The notes under the pieces were generated by a model. It was not told where the DNA came from, searched no databases, and was given only the letters and a program-made list of their open reading frames with translations. 64,000 nucleotides of DNA from Pogona vitticeps (lineage: Eukaryota > Chordata > Lepidosauria > Squamata > Agamidae), in assembly GCF_051106095.1 (NCBI RefSeq), contig NC_135786.1, forward strand, positions 87,084,001 through 87,148,000. The letters are read 5' to 3'. Positions 44,043 through 56,807 of this stretch are shown here, piece by piece (positions within the stretch are counted from its first letter, which is position 1; each line of letters begins with the position of its first letter). The position numbers and the translations under genes were made by a program.

Positions 44043-45985
44043 GGTGTTTGTAAGGTGTCTGTACAGTAGATAAAATTTCCAGAATGGAGAGTTGTAATCC
44101 AGAAAATCCAAAAAATCCCGTCCTTACGCAGTGCTGTGAGCCATCTGCATATCACTATTTCCAGTGTCCACTATTCTGCAGTGGGTGTTATTTTCATGAG
44201 CCATGCAATGAGTCCACGGGCAGAGGTTGACTTAGACAGGCACTTGAATAGTACTCCAACAATGCCGATGTGATGTCATTCTCCAACAACAGAGAAAGAA
44301 GGCTACATTTGGGAGTTCAGGAAGCTTGGTGGTATACACACAAGAGTTCTTTAGTTCAATAGAGCCCTAGAAAAGCTAAAGAATTCGTGAGATAAAAGGA
44401 TGAGGCTACTACAGTACAGCTATCTCAGCCTAAAACTGCCCCATGAGTGAAATCACTTTGCCTAGATGTTGGACTGGATCCACATGCCTGCAGTTGTGAC
44501 TGGCAGGATGACAGCAAAATAAAGTTGCGACTGCATTGGCTCAGTCCTGTTACCTAGGGATGTATATAAGGAAGTCACACAGACAAAGAACGCTGCAAGG
44601 ATGTGGGCCTTATGATGTGTACATATCACAGAGTTGTTTGTCCACAACAACAGTTGGCCTAAGTATAACACAATCCACTGTAATTAACAGAAAAATAAAT
44701 GCAATTGTATACTGTACTTCACCCTAAATTAGTTAGGCAAATGAAGAGGAAAGGTCCAAAGACATTTTAAAAATTATGCAAAAATGCCCTCTGCAAATGT
44801 ATGCATATGCCCTCTGCATATATATGCATATTTGGGCTGTCCTGTCATGAGAACATTTGTTTCCTTTTACGTGCTAGGCGTACCTAGTAACGCCTATTCA
44901 GTGGAGATATATTCCTATATTTATATATATATATATGCCCTTGCTGATGCTGTTCTGTGTGGTTGAATAGAAAAGAAGTAATTAGGAGTCTGGCGTCAAT
45001 TTTATATTATAACTACTGTGTTCTTAGCACAGTTTTTCGAAGCCTGTGTGACCAGTTTGCATCCAGGCTTGCACACAAACGCACACACACCGTACAAAAA
45101 GCTCCAGAGAGGTTACTGTGCTGCATCCATTACCTCACCAGCGCAAACTGTTTATATCTAATCAAGAAACCTGAAGGCATCTGGCAGCTTCTGAGACATC
45201 CACACACAGAGAGAGAGAGAGACACTCAGGCAAAGCTGTACAAATTAATGCTATACACACAAAAAGATGCTTCTCAGAGGAAGCACATTTCACTTCAGCA
45301 CATTTCTTTGAATGTGCTCTCTTCTAATAACCAAAGCAACTGACTTGGAAGGAAATGCACTTAGAAAAGAAAACCTGGAGGCCCAGTCCTACATATCAAG
45401 CTTTACACGGGAAAAATTCCCATCGAGTTCACAAAGACATACTTCCTATAAAAGACAGCACTTAGATGTAATAGTAAATACTGAGCTAAGTAAGGCCAAA
45501 AGATGTCAGCCCTGTGCTGCTAAGACATTTTCCTCTCCCCCTCACAATCTGTCTTTAACTTACCTTGAGTCATCATCATCATTTGGGGCATTTCATGGCC
45601 CTTGCCAGCCAATGGGGAAACATTAGTAAGACTGTCAGAATCAGAGCATGGGGGGAAACTGTTTTTAACTAGAGTTTCTAGAATCACACGACATGCAAGG
45701 TCACTGGTTAAGTTGGCTGAGGATTCTAGGAATATAGCAATTTGTACTATACACACAAATGGGGAGGAAAAGAGAAGAAAAATCCACCGGAGGCTTCCAT
45801 TTTTTTGGCAGGAGACTAAGGCTGCTATAATGTCTCATTTTGCTTCCAAGGCCAAACCACACAACCCATGCCACAGCATGCAATGGAACTTAATAGCTCA
45901 CTGCTGCAGTGAAAAACAGGACTGGACATGGGCTGTTTTCAATGACATACTATTGAACAAAACAGGGACACTGTGAGAAGACAAG
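44043..45985. other. Unassigned stretch
   Basis: It holds short AT and CA tracts near 44920 and 45080. Open stretches at 44957-45976 in overlapping frames have no recognisable homology. Confidence 0.5.
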
Positions 45986-47690
45986 GCCAGGCATGATTGT
46001 AGGCATCCTTCAGTCTCAAGAGTTGCCCATTGCTGTCAACTTAAACATGGAAGAAGTGGGAAAGAAGGCACTAAGCACCTTCCAGGGGATGGCTCTGACC
46101 CATTGGTTCAGGTATGTAGACAACACCTGGGTGAATATCAAGATTCAGGAAGTACAGGCCTTCACAGACCACATAAATGCAATGGACCCAAATATCAAGT
46201 TCACCAGGGAAGACAGCAAAGACAACTGGCTGACTTTCATGGACTGTGCCATCATCATGAGATCCAATGGCAGCATAGGAATAGAAATCTACAGAAAATC
46301 TACCCACACTGATCAATGCCTGCGATTTGACTCTCATCATCCATTGCAACACAAACTAGGAGTCATCAGGACGTTAAACCACAGAGCAAGAAACATCTCC
46401 ACCTCCACAGAAGCCAAGAAGAAGGAAGACATACGGTACATCTGAAGACAGCCCTTAAGGCCTGTGGATATCCAAAATATGCCTTTAACAAGGCAGTGTC
46501 CCGACCCAGCAGGACAATGGAATAGTCTGAGATACAGAGCCAACAGAAGAACCTGGTCATTCCTTACAGGGCATGTAAAGGATTTTTGATAAACACCACA
46601 TACCCACGCACTTCAAACTCACAAACACACTAAGGCAATGTCCACCTGAAGACCAGACACCAAAACACAACAGGAGCAATAGAGTATATGCAGTCCAATG
46701 TAAAGAGGAGTGTTCAGAGGTCTACATTGGAAAAACCAAACAGCCACTAAACAGGAGAATGGCCCAGCACTGGAAGGGCAACGACTCAGGACCACAATCA
46801 GCAATGTTCCTTCATTTGAAGGACAAAGGACTCTCACTTGATAACCAAGATGTACAGTGGTACCCCGCTAGACGATTACCCCACAAAACGGGTAATCCGC
46901 AGGACGATGACTTTTTGGGGTTGCTATAGTGATTCGCAAAACGGTTTTTCCTATGGGGGATTTCGCTGGACGATTTGGTCCGTGCTTTGCAGACCATTTT
47001 TTTGCCAGATTACAATTTTTACAGCTGATCAGTGCTTCCGTTTTTTGCAAGACAGCGATTTTACAGCTGATCGGCGCTTCACAAAAGGGTTTTCCTATGG
47101 GCGATATTTGCTGGACAATGACGATTTTTCCCCATTGGAACGCATTAAATGGATTTCAATGCATTCCAATGGGGAAATGCTTTTCGCAAGATGATGTTTT
47201 CACAAAACAGCGATTTCAATGGAACGAATTAACATTGTCTTGCGGGGCACCACTGTACTCATTTTGGACTGAGATGATAGGTGGTTTGAGAGGGGGGTCA
47301 GGGAGGCCTTACTTGTGCATATAGAAAATGCCTCACTCAACAGGCCTAACATACAATCTGTCTCCTATTTATCATGCTACACTTTTATCTGTCTCCAAAA
47401 AGATCAGAATCACACACCAGAAAGACCACTGTTAATGACTGTTAATGACCCATGACAATGAATCGAGAAGGACTGCAGGAGTGGGATTTTCACTCACCTC
47501 CAGTCCTTTGTCCACCTGAGCCTATTCAGACCAGGAGGAAGTGAAACCAAGTGGAGAATATATTAGGGGTCTCCTATCAATTCTCCTCAGACTGAAGCAG
47601 CTACTTGGATAAGTAGCGAAATGTTTCAAACTAGTAAGAAAGAAGTCCAGTTGCCATGACTCAGCTTCCAGATAATCTTCCAGATACTTC
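45986..47690 (+). mobile_element. Penelope-like element with RT and GIY-YIG parts, split by a MITE
   Basis: The RT core reads KKALSTFQGM, then HWFRYVDNTWV, then NIKFTREDSKDNWL, then TDQCLRFDSHHPLQHKLGVI. The endonuclease part reads VYAVQCKEE, then VYIGKTKQPLNRRMAQHW. After the inserted MITE it resumes with WFERGVREA and ends with ISSEMFQTSKKEVQLP. The family is that of vertebrate Penelope elements with a GIY-YIG domain. The copy is 5' truncated and has internal breaks, and the usual YVDD reads YVDN. Confidence 0.88.
46855..47255. mobile_element. 401-bp TA-flanked MITE inside the Penelope-like element
   Basis: It is flanked by TA (46853 and 47256), with ends cagtggtaccccgctagacg and tgtcttgcggggcaccactg. 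It interrupts the frame right after KGLSLDNQDV, and the host sequence continues on the far side. It shares the cagtgg end with 28775, 40444 and 57771 but has a different body (cgattaccc and acgatttt words). Confidence 0.87.
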
Positions 47691-47771
47691 TGAACTGCAG
47701 CCCCTGGCATTCTTCACCATTGGGAATGCTAGCTAGGACTGGTGAAAGTGGCAGTCTAACAACGTCTAGAG

Positions 47772-47906
47772 CAGTGGTTCCCAACCCTGGGTCTCCAGAT
47801 GTTATTGGACTACAACTTCCAGAAGTCCTGGGCAGCACAGCTAGTTGTGAAGGCCTCTGGGAATTTTAGTCCAAGAAATCTGGGGACCCATGCTTGGGAA
47901 CCACTA
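47772..47906. mobile_element. Palindromic hAT-like MITE, exact target duplication
   Basis: Gtctagag flanks both ends (47764-47771 and 47907-47914). The ends are cagtggttcccaaccctggg and catgcttgggaaccacta. Confidence 0.9.
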
Positions 47907-47914
47907 GTCTAGAG

Positions 47915-49499
47915 AATCCAACACTGTCCCTCCTTGTTATCAGCCATCCTCCTACCGGTGTGCTCTGCTGGGCATGCTCATCTTCACTGGATTGGGGTGT
48001 GTGTGCTTTTCCCACTACCTCTTTTGTACTTGTGTAAAACTATGGATTCTACCAAGGTGGCAGATTCTTCCTTCTTATGTGTGGACGGTGCTGCATGTTG
48101 GGAGTGAGAAATACTTACTGACAGGGCAGCCAAGTTCTCGCCAAAGGTATGAAGAAAAGTGAAGCCCATTTATTGTGTCAAGACTCTTCAGTAGGACCCT
48201 CATTGTTGAAGGTAGTCCCCCTTCCACTGTGCCAGAGGGCAGGACGGCTGTATGGCGAACACTGTCATCTGCAAAATGCAGCTAGTTCAGCTCTACACAC
48301 ACAGATGGCTGCTTTCTAAATGCCCTGCTCTAAATGCCAAAGGCAAGTCTATTGTGTGTTTCTATTTGGGGACCAAGGAGGATGCCTATGTTAGAGAACA
48401 TATTGCTTTCCAAGTGAATTTTAAATTACCTGGCTCAGAGGATGTCTCAAACACTGATTTCAGAGAGTTATACAAAGCAGCAGAGGCTCTCCAGAGGGCC
48501 CTTGAGGGAAGCAGTGGCAAACTCCCTGCTCCTGTTGATCCACAGCCTGAAACCCCTTCCTCACTCCACCTAATAGAAGGTCTGGTCTTGCTTCTTGATC
48601 TATTGCAAATCATCAAGAGAATTTACTTCTGCAGAGTTGGGTCATGGGCCAGAGCAGTCCTCTCAATAATGAGTAAGACACATGTTGGCCAATTCCACAA
48701 ACCAGCCCAATCTTCTGTCTACTTTTGGAACATATTGTGTCCCCCCCCCTCCCATTAGCTCTTTAGTCTTGTTGATTTATGGCTGGTAAATTACCGTGGC
48801 TTCATTACTGATATCCAGAATTCCCCCATAATACCATTTACGTAAAAATAATTAAGCTCTTCCTCACTTGGGAAAAAAAATTACAGCAAGCACATATAGC
48901 CCCAAATTGCAATTTCTCTTATATGTCCCAATAGCTTGTGAGTGTTGAGTGGCAACAGCTGAAAAATCCATAAGGATCTGCTACTGATCTCCACCTTATC
49001 TCTTTGAGTGACAAGCAAAGCCACACTGATGGAGTAATTGCAGATGTTCTTTCATGTCGAAAGTAATGCAAGTTCTTGAGATTAATCTGATAATGCATGA
49101 ACGAATTAAGAAAATACTTCATCATAATGGAAGAAGACAAAGATAATTTGGCTGAGATAAAATAAATCAGTCCTTCCTGGTAAACCATATAAAGGGGAAT
49201 TAAATGAAATAAGAATTAAACAAAAATTGCGTAAACAGTTGGTGTGGCCGGCTACTAATAATCAGGCACATTGTCCAGTCTTTGAAGACAAAGACTCAAA
49301 TGGAGACTCTAAACCCTCCCTAGCACTGCATCCAGAGATTCAGCTTTGATTAAAGGAGCAACTGAGGGTGCGACTAAACAGTGAAGTTACCTTGGGCTGC
49401 ATCAGGCTAAACAGGATAATTTGAAAGTGTGGTCTGAGGTTTAGAATGATTTTTGGATCCACATGCAAGGATCAGATTATTTCGAGACAGAGAACAGTA
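47915..49499. other. Unassigned stretch with one long open frame
   Basis: The plus strand is open for 168 codons at 48252-48758 (starting MANTVICKMQLVQLYTH, with SNTDFRELYKAAEALQRALE inside). I do not recognise it; no splice or promoter context supports a gene. Nothing else was seen. Confidence 0.4.
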
Positions 49500-50010
49500 C
49501 TGGACTTCAAAGCAATCCTGTTTAGCCTGTTCTTGCCTCTCAGTCTCCATGCCCCCACATGGTCTCCTGTCTCGCCTCTGTGGGAAGCAGAAGAAAGCTG
49601 GATTTTATTTTTATTGGTAAATGGCATATCAAACCATTGACTTGCCACCTAAGTGACATAACACTGAACTGTTGGGGGAAATACTGCCCAGTGCTGCTTT
49701 GGTTGAATACTGGCATCAAAAAGATCCCAAACAGAGTCGGCGCAAGGACACAGCCCTGTTTCACTCCGCTTCGAATGTCAAAGGGATCTGATGTTGAGTC
49801 ATCAAAAACTACAGTGCCCTTCATTTCCTCATGAAAGGACCTGATGGTGTTAAGGAGCCGAGGTGGACATCTAATCTTGGGAAGTATTTTTAAAAGGCTG
49901 TCCCTTGTAACCAAATCAAAGGTCTTTGTAAGATCTATGAAGGTCACAAAGAGTGGCTGTTGTTCCCTACATTTCTCCAGCAACTGTCTGAGGGAAAATA
50001 TCATGTATTA
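49500..50010 (-). mobile_element. LINE reverse-transcriptase fragment
   Basis: It reads SLRQLLEKCREQQPLFVTFI, then DLTKTFDLVTRDSLLKIL, then IRSGVKQGCVLAPTLFGIFL. These are RT motifs of a non-LTR retrotransposon, open for about 110 codons before losing similarity. It is not the same family as the CR1 piece next to it. Confidence 0.8.
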
Positions 50011-50089
50011 TGCCTTAGGTACTCCATTTGTTATCTCTTCCAGTGTGAAAAAGAGCCACTGATACATACTCTCAGAGTATGATTCTGTA

Positions 50090-50930
50090 ACCTACTGTGT
50101 ATCCACCTGACAGTTGTTCTATCCAGCCTACATCTAGTTAGCTAAATAATCTGAATATAATGGAGCACTTTGTCAAAAGCTTTGTTGAAGTCAAGATATG
50201 GTATCTCTGCAGCATTTCCACTGTCTACCAGGGAGGTTACAAGATCAAAATATGAGTTAAGATTAGTCTGGCAGGATTGTTCTTGTCAAATCCATATTGG
50301 CTTCTAGTTATTACTGCATTGTTTTCAAGGTGCTTGCAGAGTGTCCGCTTTATAATCTGCTCCAGAATTTTCCCCGGGATTAATGTCAGGCTGACTGGTC
50401 TGTGGTTCCAAGGTTCCTCCTTTTCGGAAACAGGGGAAATGTTAGTTCTCCTCCAGTCATCCAATACTTCACCTATCCAGCATGATTCCAAAAAAATAAT
50501 AGACAGTAATTCTGAGAACTCTTCAGTCAGTTCCTTCAATATTCTTAGACGAAGTTCATCCAGCCCTAGGGATTTGAACTCATTCAAAGTATTATTTCTT
50601 GTCTCAAACTGTAATCCATTCTCTTCCCTTTGTACTTCACATTTGCCTGGAGGGTGATAGACTGTCTTTTCAGAAGTGAGGTAGGAATAGGGCACTTCTG
50701 CCTTATCTTTGTCATTGTTATCATTTTTTCCATCCTTATTGAGTAGCTGAGCCACTGTTTCTTTTTTCTGTCTTCTGCTACGCACGTACCAGAAGAATGC
50801 TTTTTTGTTGCTTTTCGCATCTTTTGCTAACTTCAGCTGATTCTCAGCTTTTGCCTTCCTAATGCCATCCCTGCATGTAACAATGACTTTTTTTGTCTCT
50901 AGCTTTTGATCCTTCTCCCAGGCTTTTTAA
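50090..50930 (-). mobile_element. CR1 LINE fragment (RT domain)
   Basis: It reads AKDAKSNKKAFFWYVRSRR, then LNEFKSLGLDELRLRILKEL, then SCWIGEVLDDWRRTN, PVSLTLIPGKILEQII and SQYGFDKN. This is the CR1 RT domain from its N-terminal lead to the 'QHGF' region. It has several breaks and no 3' end. Confidence 0.88.
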
Positions 50931-53529
50931 AAATCTCACAGACTTTCAAAAACTGATTTTCCAGACTATACAGAAAAAGATATAAATATTTTTGAAAATA
51001 TAATGGCTGGTTAGTTTATCTCAAAACATTTATAAAATGGTACAGAATACAAACATAAAATATTACACAGAAACTGTAGCCAGTTAATCTGGGACATCAG
51101 GAGTTTCTGTGTAGAATCTTATGTTTCTATTCTCTACCATTTTAGAAATGTTTTGAGATAGATCTAAACATTAGTTCCCCCAAGAGTTTCAATTCTGGTC
51201 ATTGCAAATCAGCTTTTTGATGGAGTCTGATCAGATTTAGTTGCACTCTGATGCAAAACATTCTTTTAACTGTGATAACTAAATGAATGCAGTGTTGATA
51301 TTAATATCCTCAAATGTCCTAATAGGAGCACCATTTCTGCCTGAGTAGAAGTGAGCACCGTGGTGATATAGGGCAGAAGTAAAAAGACTAGCATGGGAAG
51401 AAAATGATGCATTGAGAGAAGAGGATAGAGTGCAGGGGATGGTGAAACTAATGAGTTTCTATCCTGGACAAAACTGGATGTATTCACTAACAGTTAAATA
51501 ATATGAGATCATATCAGAATTCTCATACTGAACCCCGTTTCTGAATTTCCATATGAACTCTGGAACAAAGCTCTTTGAATTCCAACTTCTAAAACAAAGG
51601 TGGACTTATCTTCTAAATGGTAATAAGAGATATTTCCAAAACAACACACTTCTAAGGAAGACATTAGAATAAATAATTCTGTTATGGGGATGATTCATGT
51701 ATCAATTTTTATGTGATGAAGATGTCATCAAGCATGGGGTGATGTGTAATGTGTGACTGGTCATAACATGCAGCAGAAATTTCCATTCCTCTCTTCCTCC
51801 TGCAACCTGCCAATCTCTCCATCTATTTCCACATCTGCAAGGGGGGGAAGGTGTAAGAAATTGATTGTGCTGATTGCTGCTGTTTAGACAGCAGATACAG
51901 GCCATTTGATATAATCCAAATTCTTTTGATGTGGGTCTAGGCATGTTCAGATGAATATATGTGCTTCATATTTGTTTCTCAATTCATGGCATCCTAGTTC
52001 AATATACTTTTGCAAATTTGGTGACACATTCACAAGACTAGTTATTCCATCTGCAAATAATTAGAGGATTGCTTCTTCCATGAAAAACTGAAGCCTGGGT
52101 GTGCTTGTATGTTTGTGAAAACAAATATATCTGTTCCATACAAATATATCCACCATTACTGCCTGGTGGAGAGAATGGGGAAGGTATCTACAGTATCTCC
52201 CAGAGAATGGTCAACAGAACTGAAGGGTGCAGAAATCTGCCCCCTCTAAGTAGCACCGTAGACTGGGGAAACTGTCAGCAAAGTCTGGGAGAAAAGAGTA
52301 AAGTGCTATTTCTTTTGCATGTTAAAAAATAAGTGCTTTTTCTTCTCCATAAAAATACAGTAGCGTGATTTCCCAGGGAACATTGTGAAACTTCTTTGAA
52401 AGAATGAAAGGGAAATAATAGCAGTGAGTGCAATCAGTTTTTCTTCTGTTCAAGAAAATCTACGAAAGGAGCAAAGGTGAAGGAGGTTGTGAAAGCAATC
52501 AGCTGTGTTAGGCATCTGCTCAATCTGACAGTGTATGCAAAAGAAAACAATCTTATTGACATTTACAATCTTATACAGAGCAATGTCTCTATAAGCTGCT
52601 GGCTGGTTTTGTAGAATCTTCGGTCATTTCCTTATCATATCATTCAGCAGCCTTGTCAGACTGATCCCTCTGACATGAGATCAATAACAGATCTTCTGCA
52701 ACTTGTGTAACAGAATAATGGCATATCCTGGAGGGCATTTAGGTGGGTACTTAATGGATAGGAGAAGAATTTATGCAATCCTACCACCTACGCATAGATG
52801 AAAGAAAATAATTAGTTCTCTCTGATGGTACAACCCTGACAATGCAAACAAGAATATTTTAAACAGTCTGAGTTAAGAACACGGCCCACTGACGTAATCT
52901 GCCCTTTTATATATTTAGCTGCTAAAGCAATAATTAGTGTACTCTCTCAGGACACTGTAACTTACCAGTAAAAGGTTGAGAATTCATTCTCTCAAGTTCA
53001 TCAGCCAGGTTTTGAAAGGGCCGGCACACAATGACCATCCGTTCAGAATAGAATTAAGCATATATAAACTCAATGTAAAAAATTAAATGACATGTATCTC
53101 ACTTTATGCTGGAATGCGGCCACTCTGCCTTCATAAACGATGCAAGAATGCTTTTTAAGTCTCATTGCCACTTCAAAATGCTGCTAATTAAACACAGAAA
53201 GCAAGAAAGACCCATTTAAAAAACAAACTTCTATCCCAAACCAATGCCTTTTGAAAAGTAATAAAACACTGTAAACAGCCATGTGTGCCTTTTTTGAGTT
53301 GTGACCCCCTTTGATAATAGCCAAGTAACCTGCGACCCCTCCCCTGCCACATTTGCATTAAAAGGCATGACTTTAATGGAATAAAGTCATCAGTTCTCAA
53401 GAAACTAAAGGCTTCTTTCTCACTCAAAAGGATTGTTTCTCATACATACACCTACACACTAACTTTCATATCCGGCTGCAAAAGATCAAGGAAGAAATTA
53501 TTAAACAAGGGCTACAACAAAAATTAGGT
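50931..53529. other. Unassigned stretch
   Basis: AT-rich; nothing recognised apart from a worn hAT-like stretch (gttgtgacccccttt) near 53300. Confidence 0.5.
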
Positions 53530-56140
53530 GACCTATGACCCCTCAGATAGGCCTGAGGAGGGGGAGGTGCAGCCGGTAGATTGTTCTGGGGCCCATGGAG
53601 CTCAAAGGGGGCCCATGAAGGTAAATTTTTTTAAAAAAAATTACAAAACCAAATTTCTGAAAAGAAAAACATTATTGGATATTGTGATGAAACAGTTACC
53701 ATATTTTTCCATGTATAAAATGACACTTTTTCTTTAAATAACTAGACAAAAAAATTGAGGGTTGTTTTATATACGGAAGGCAGCTGCTTTTCTCTGCCTT
53801 TTGCGAAGCCATGGGGCTTAGCAAAAAGGAAGGGAAGTCTCCCTTCGGGTAAAGCAGCTGTGAAAGTGCTGCACAATCACAGCCCTTTGATCCTGAAGCC
53901 CTTTCATGGCTGCTTTAGCCACTTGAAATGGATAAAGCAGCCATCAAATGAAAGGGCTTCAGGATCAAAGGGCTGCCATTGTGCAGCCTTTTCATCACTG
54001 CTGTATCCGAAGGGAGCCTTCTCTTCCTTTTTTCTAAGCCCCATAGCTTTGCAAAAGGCAAGAAAAAGCGGCGGTCAAAGGGAGCCCTTTGATCCCTGCT
54101 TTTCCCTTCCTTTTGCTAAGCTCCATGGCTTAGCAAAAGGAAGGGAAAAGCAGGGATCAAATTTTCTAATTTGGGGTCTTATACATTGGGTCATCTTATA
54201 AACAGAAAAATACGGCATGTTTCATGTACTGTTTGATTTGTATTTTTTGTTTTACTTCCAAGGGCCAATGTTAGAGGTGTCCTGACCGGGGGGGGGGGGA
54301 GTGCCTGCCAGCTCTCTCTCTCTTTTGCCTGTTGCCTGGGTTGCTGGATGAGAGAGCTACTCTGAGGAGGCAGAGAGGCAGACACAGGACCCCAGAGATA
54401 GGTAGATCACGTTAGGGGTTCTGTTTTGTTTGAGTCTGTGTGTTCCCAGGTTGGGTGGTTTTAATTTCATTACTTATTTGCTTAAGTTTGCAAGTTTAGT
54501 TTCTTTTCTTTTATCAATATAATTTATATTTCATTTCAGTTTATGAATGGTTATGAAATGTCATCTCAAAAATCTGGAGCTCAAAAACGCAAGAAAAAAA
54601 AAGAAATGTGAGGATATTAATAAAAAGGGATGACAAATGCTTTTTCAATTTGGCATTAAATGCAAAATAAGGAAAACTAACCAAAATGAAACTTTTAATT
54701 CAGAACAATAAGAGACAAGTGCAAGTGAAACAAAGGTCAGAATCTCATGAGGTCAATTTGTATTTTCAATAAATATCAAATCAAGTAAATTCTCAGCTTA
54801 AAGATTTAGAGAAACAATCAAATGTTAGTGATGAGAGTACTTCACTGTCTACAGATTCTGGCCATGGAAGACATAGTGAAGAAAAGAGTAGATAAAATAC
54901 TGGAAATGATATTGGACTTCTCATAACAGAGGTGCCTTCTCAATTGCATATAGAAAACTATGTTATTAAAGGTAATGCTGGCTTTCTTAAAACATTTCCC
55001 AAAAGTATTCCAATATGTCGAAGTTTAAATGGTGAAAAACATGGCCAAGATTGGTTTGTCTGGAGTGAAGTTAAACAAGCATTATTTTGCTTCCCTTGTC
55101 AATTATTTTGGAAGAACATTTGTTGGCAGCATTAGCTCAGCATCTAAGTATATGCTTGCATCAACAAAAGGATAGTCAGCAGCTAAAAAGTGGCAAAAAT
55201 TATGTATTCACATCTCAGAAAATGAGAGAAGCAATAGTCATAGGCAGTGCTATCTGGCTTGGTGAGAACTAGAAAGATGCCTGTCATCTAGCAAGTGCAT
55301 TGACAGTCTATTGGAGGCATCAATTGAAGCAGAATCTGTCAAGTGGTACAACATTATGAAACCAATCATTGATGTTGTACTATTCCTACTTAATTTGTGT
55401 AGAAATGATGCCGCAGAATGCATTCCTGAAGCCATAACATACTTTGGAACTGTACAAACTGTTTACAATATGTCTAGTTCTAGTCCACAGTGATGGGAAA
55501 TCTTGCAGGAGTGTATTGGCTGTTCTCTTCATGGCATGTCTAACACACAATGGTCAGACCGTGTTGATAGTATAAAGCCCTTTGTAGCCCACCTGCCAGG
55601 CATCAAATTAGCATTAGAAAACCTCTTGGAGTTGAACGTAACTGCCAAAACAAGAAAAGGGATCAATGGAGCTTTGTTTTATGTCGCATCTTTCACTTGT
55701 GTGATAATGTCTGTTGTATGGCACATAGTATTACTTCCAGTTGATATCTGTAACAAGGTTCTTCAGTCCAGAAATGCAATGCTGGATGTCGAACTGTCCA
55801 ACTTAAAAAGCTTGATTTCAGAACTGACAAATCTTCGGAACAGCTGGAAAAGTATGCCAGGAAAAAGGCTAGGAAAGCACCTTTGTTTAGCAGAATATAA
55901 ACACCATTATATCTCATAACTGTTATGAGCTTGTACTCTAGTACAGTATTAAATTAATTGCATATGTATATTATTTCATTATTGTTTATATACTAATGTA
56001 TATTGTTTTTATTACATTTTACAGAAGTACCTGCCCTCTTTTTAATATATTTGCAAGTATGTTTGAATGTAATTAATAAACATACAATTATGACAATATT
56101 GATTTATGTGTCCATGTGTAAGTGAGGGGGTCCATATATT
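53530..56140 (+). mobile_element. hAT transposon, ZMYM1-like transposase remnant
   Basis: Transposase blocks read FLKTFPKSIPICRSLNGEKH, then GQDWFVWSEVKQALFCFPCQ (the TTF-type finger region). Further on come AECIPEAITYFGTVQ, then NTQWSDRVDSIKPFV and LALENLLELNVTAKTRKGI. These are landmarks of hAT transposases related to ZMYM1-like proteins. The blocks fall in different frames, with stops between them: dead. The outer ends are not sharply defined. The span contains a MITE. Confidence 0.78.
53697..54214. mobile_element. MITE with large internal palindromes
   Basis: The ends taccatatttttccatgtat and aaacagaaaaatacggca are inverses. The body is made of nested inverted repeats, including perfect 34-base arms (54088-54121 and 54128-54161, 6-base loop). 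Another arm pair is built on ctttgatcctgaagcccttt and its inverse. Confidence 0.8.
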
Positions 56141-56807
56141 AGTCTTGTTCCAGCACTTAATAATCCTCTCGGTAGCCCTGGCCACAGAAAGCATTTTGTG
56201 ACTCCCTTTGGGGTCACAAGCCAGGTTGGGAAACAGTTTTACAGTAACTGATAAAAGCTAACTCAGACAATATGGAATTTTCCTCTTCTGAATCTAGGAA
56301 AGCTCAACAAAGTTCATTGCAATGAATTATTTTGCTGCAGATAGGCAGGTTGAACATACATGGGCCTCTGTCCTAGCAACCACCATAAATAATTGTGAAT
56401 TGTTGCAGACATACCTGTTTAATTTTGTAACAGGTGTCTAACCCCACTGAGGTCATTATAACCTGGGTGGTGTTTTTCGAGAACACAGGCCGATGAAATT
56501 GATTCTGTGATTCTGTTCATACAAAATGGGGAAAAATATGGCTTAGTGAAATGTGGATCACAAAGAACTTCTGCTAAGCATAAAAGAGTTCACAATCTGT
56601 GGAGATTTCCTTGTGTATTGTGAGGCTAAGCCACTTTTAGTTCTTTATGTGCAAAGTGCCCTTTCTTTTCTTTTCTTTATTATATTTTTATACTGCCCCA
56701 AAGTGAACAGGCATTCTGTTGCTGGTGTACAGCTAGGATATTATTTTACAACAATAATAACAACAGAGCAACAGTTAATCATATTAATAAATAAAACATA
56801 ATAGATA
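56141..56807. other. Unassigned stretch
   Basis: It begins with a hAT-like tail (ggggtcacaagccaggttgg near 56212). Nothing else was recognised. Confidence 0.5.

Noticed and set aside
45602-45976. 124-codon frame just before the Penelope-like RT as its N-terminal part
   Set aside because: It shows no Penelope landmarks, and the recognisable RT similarity only begins after 45986.
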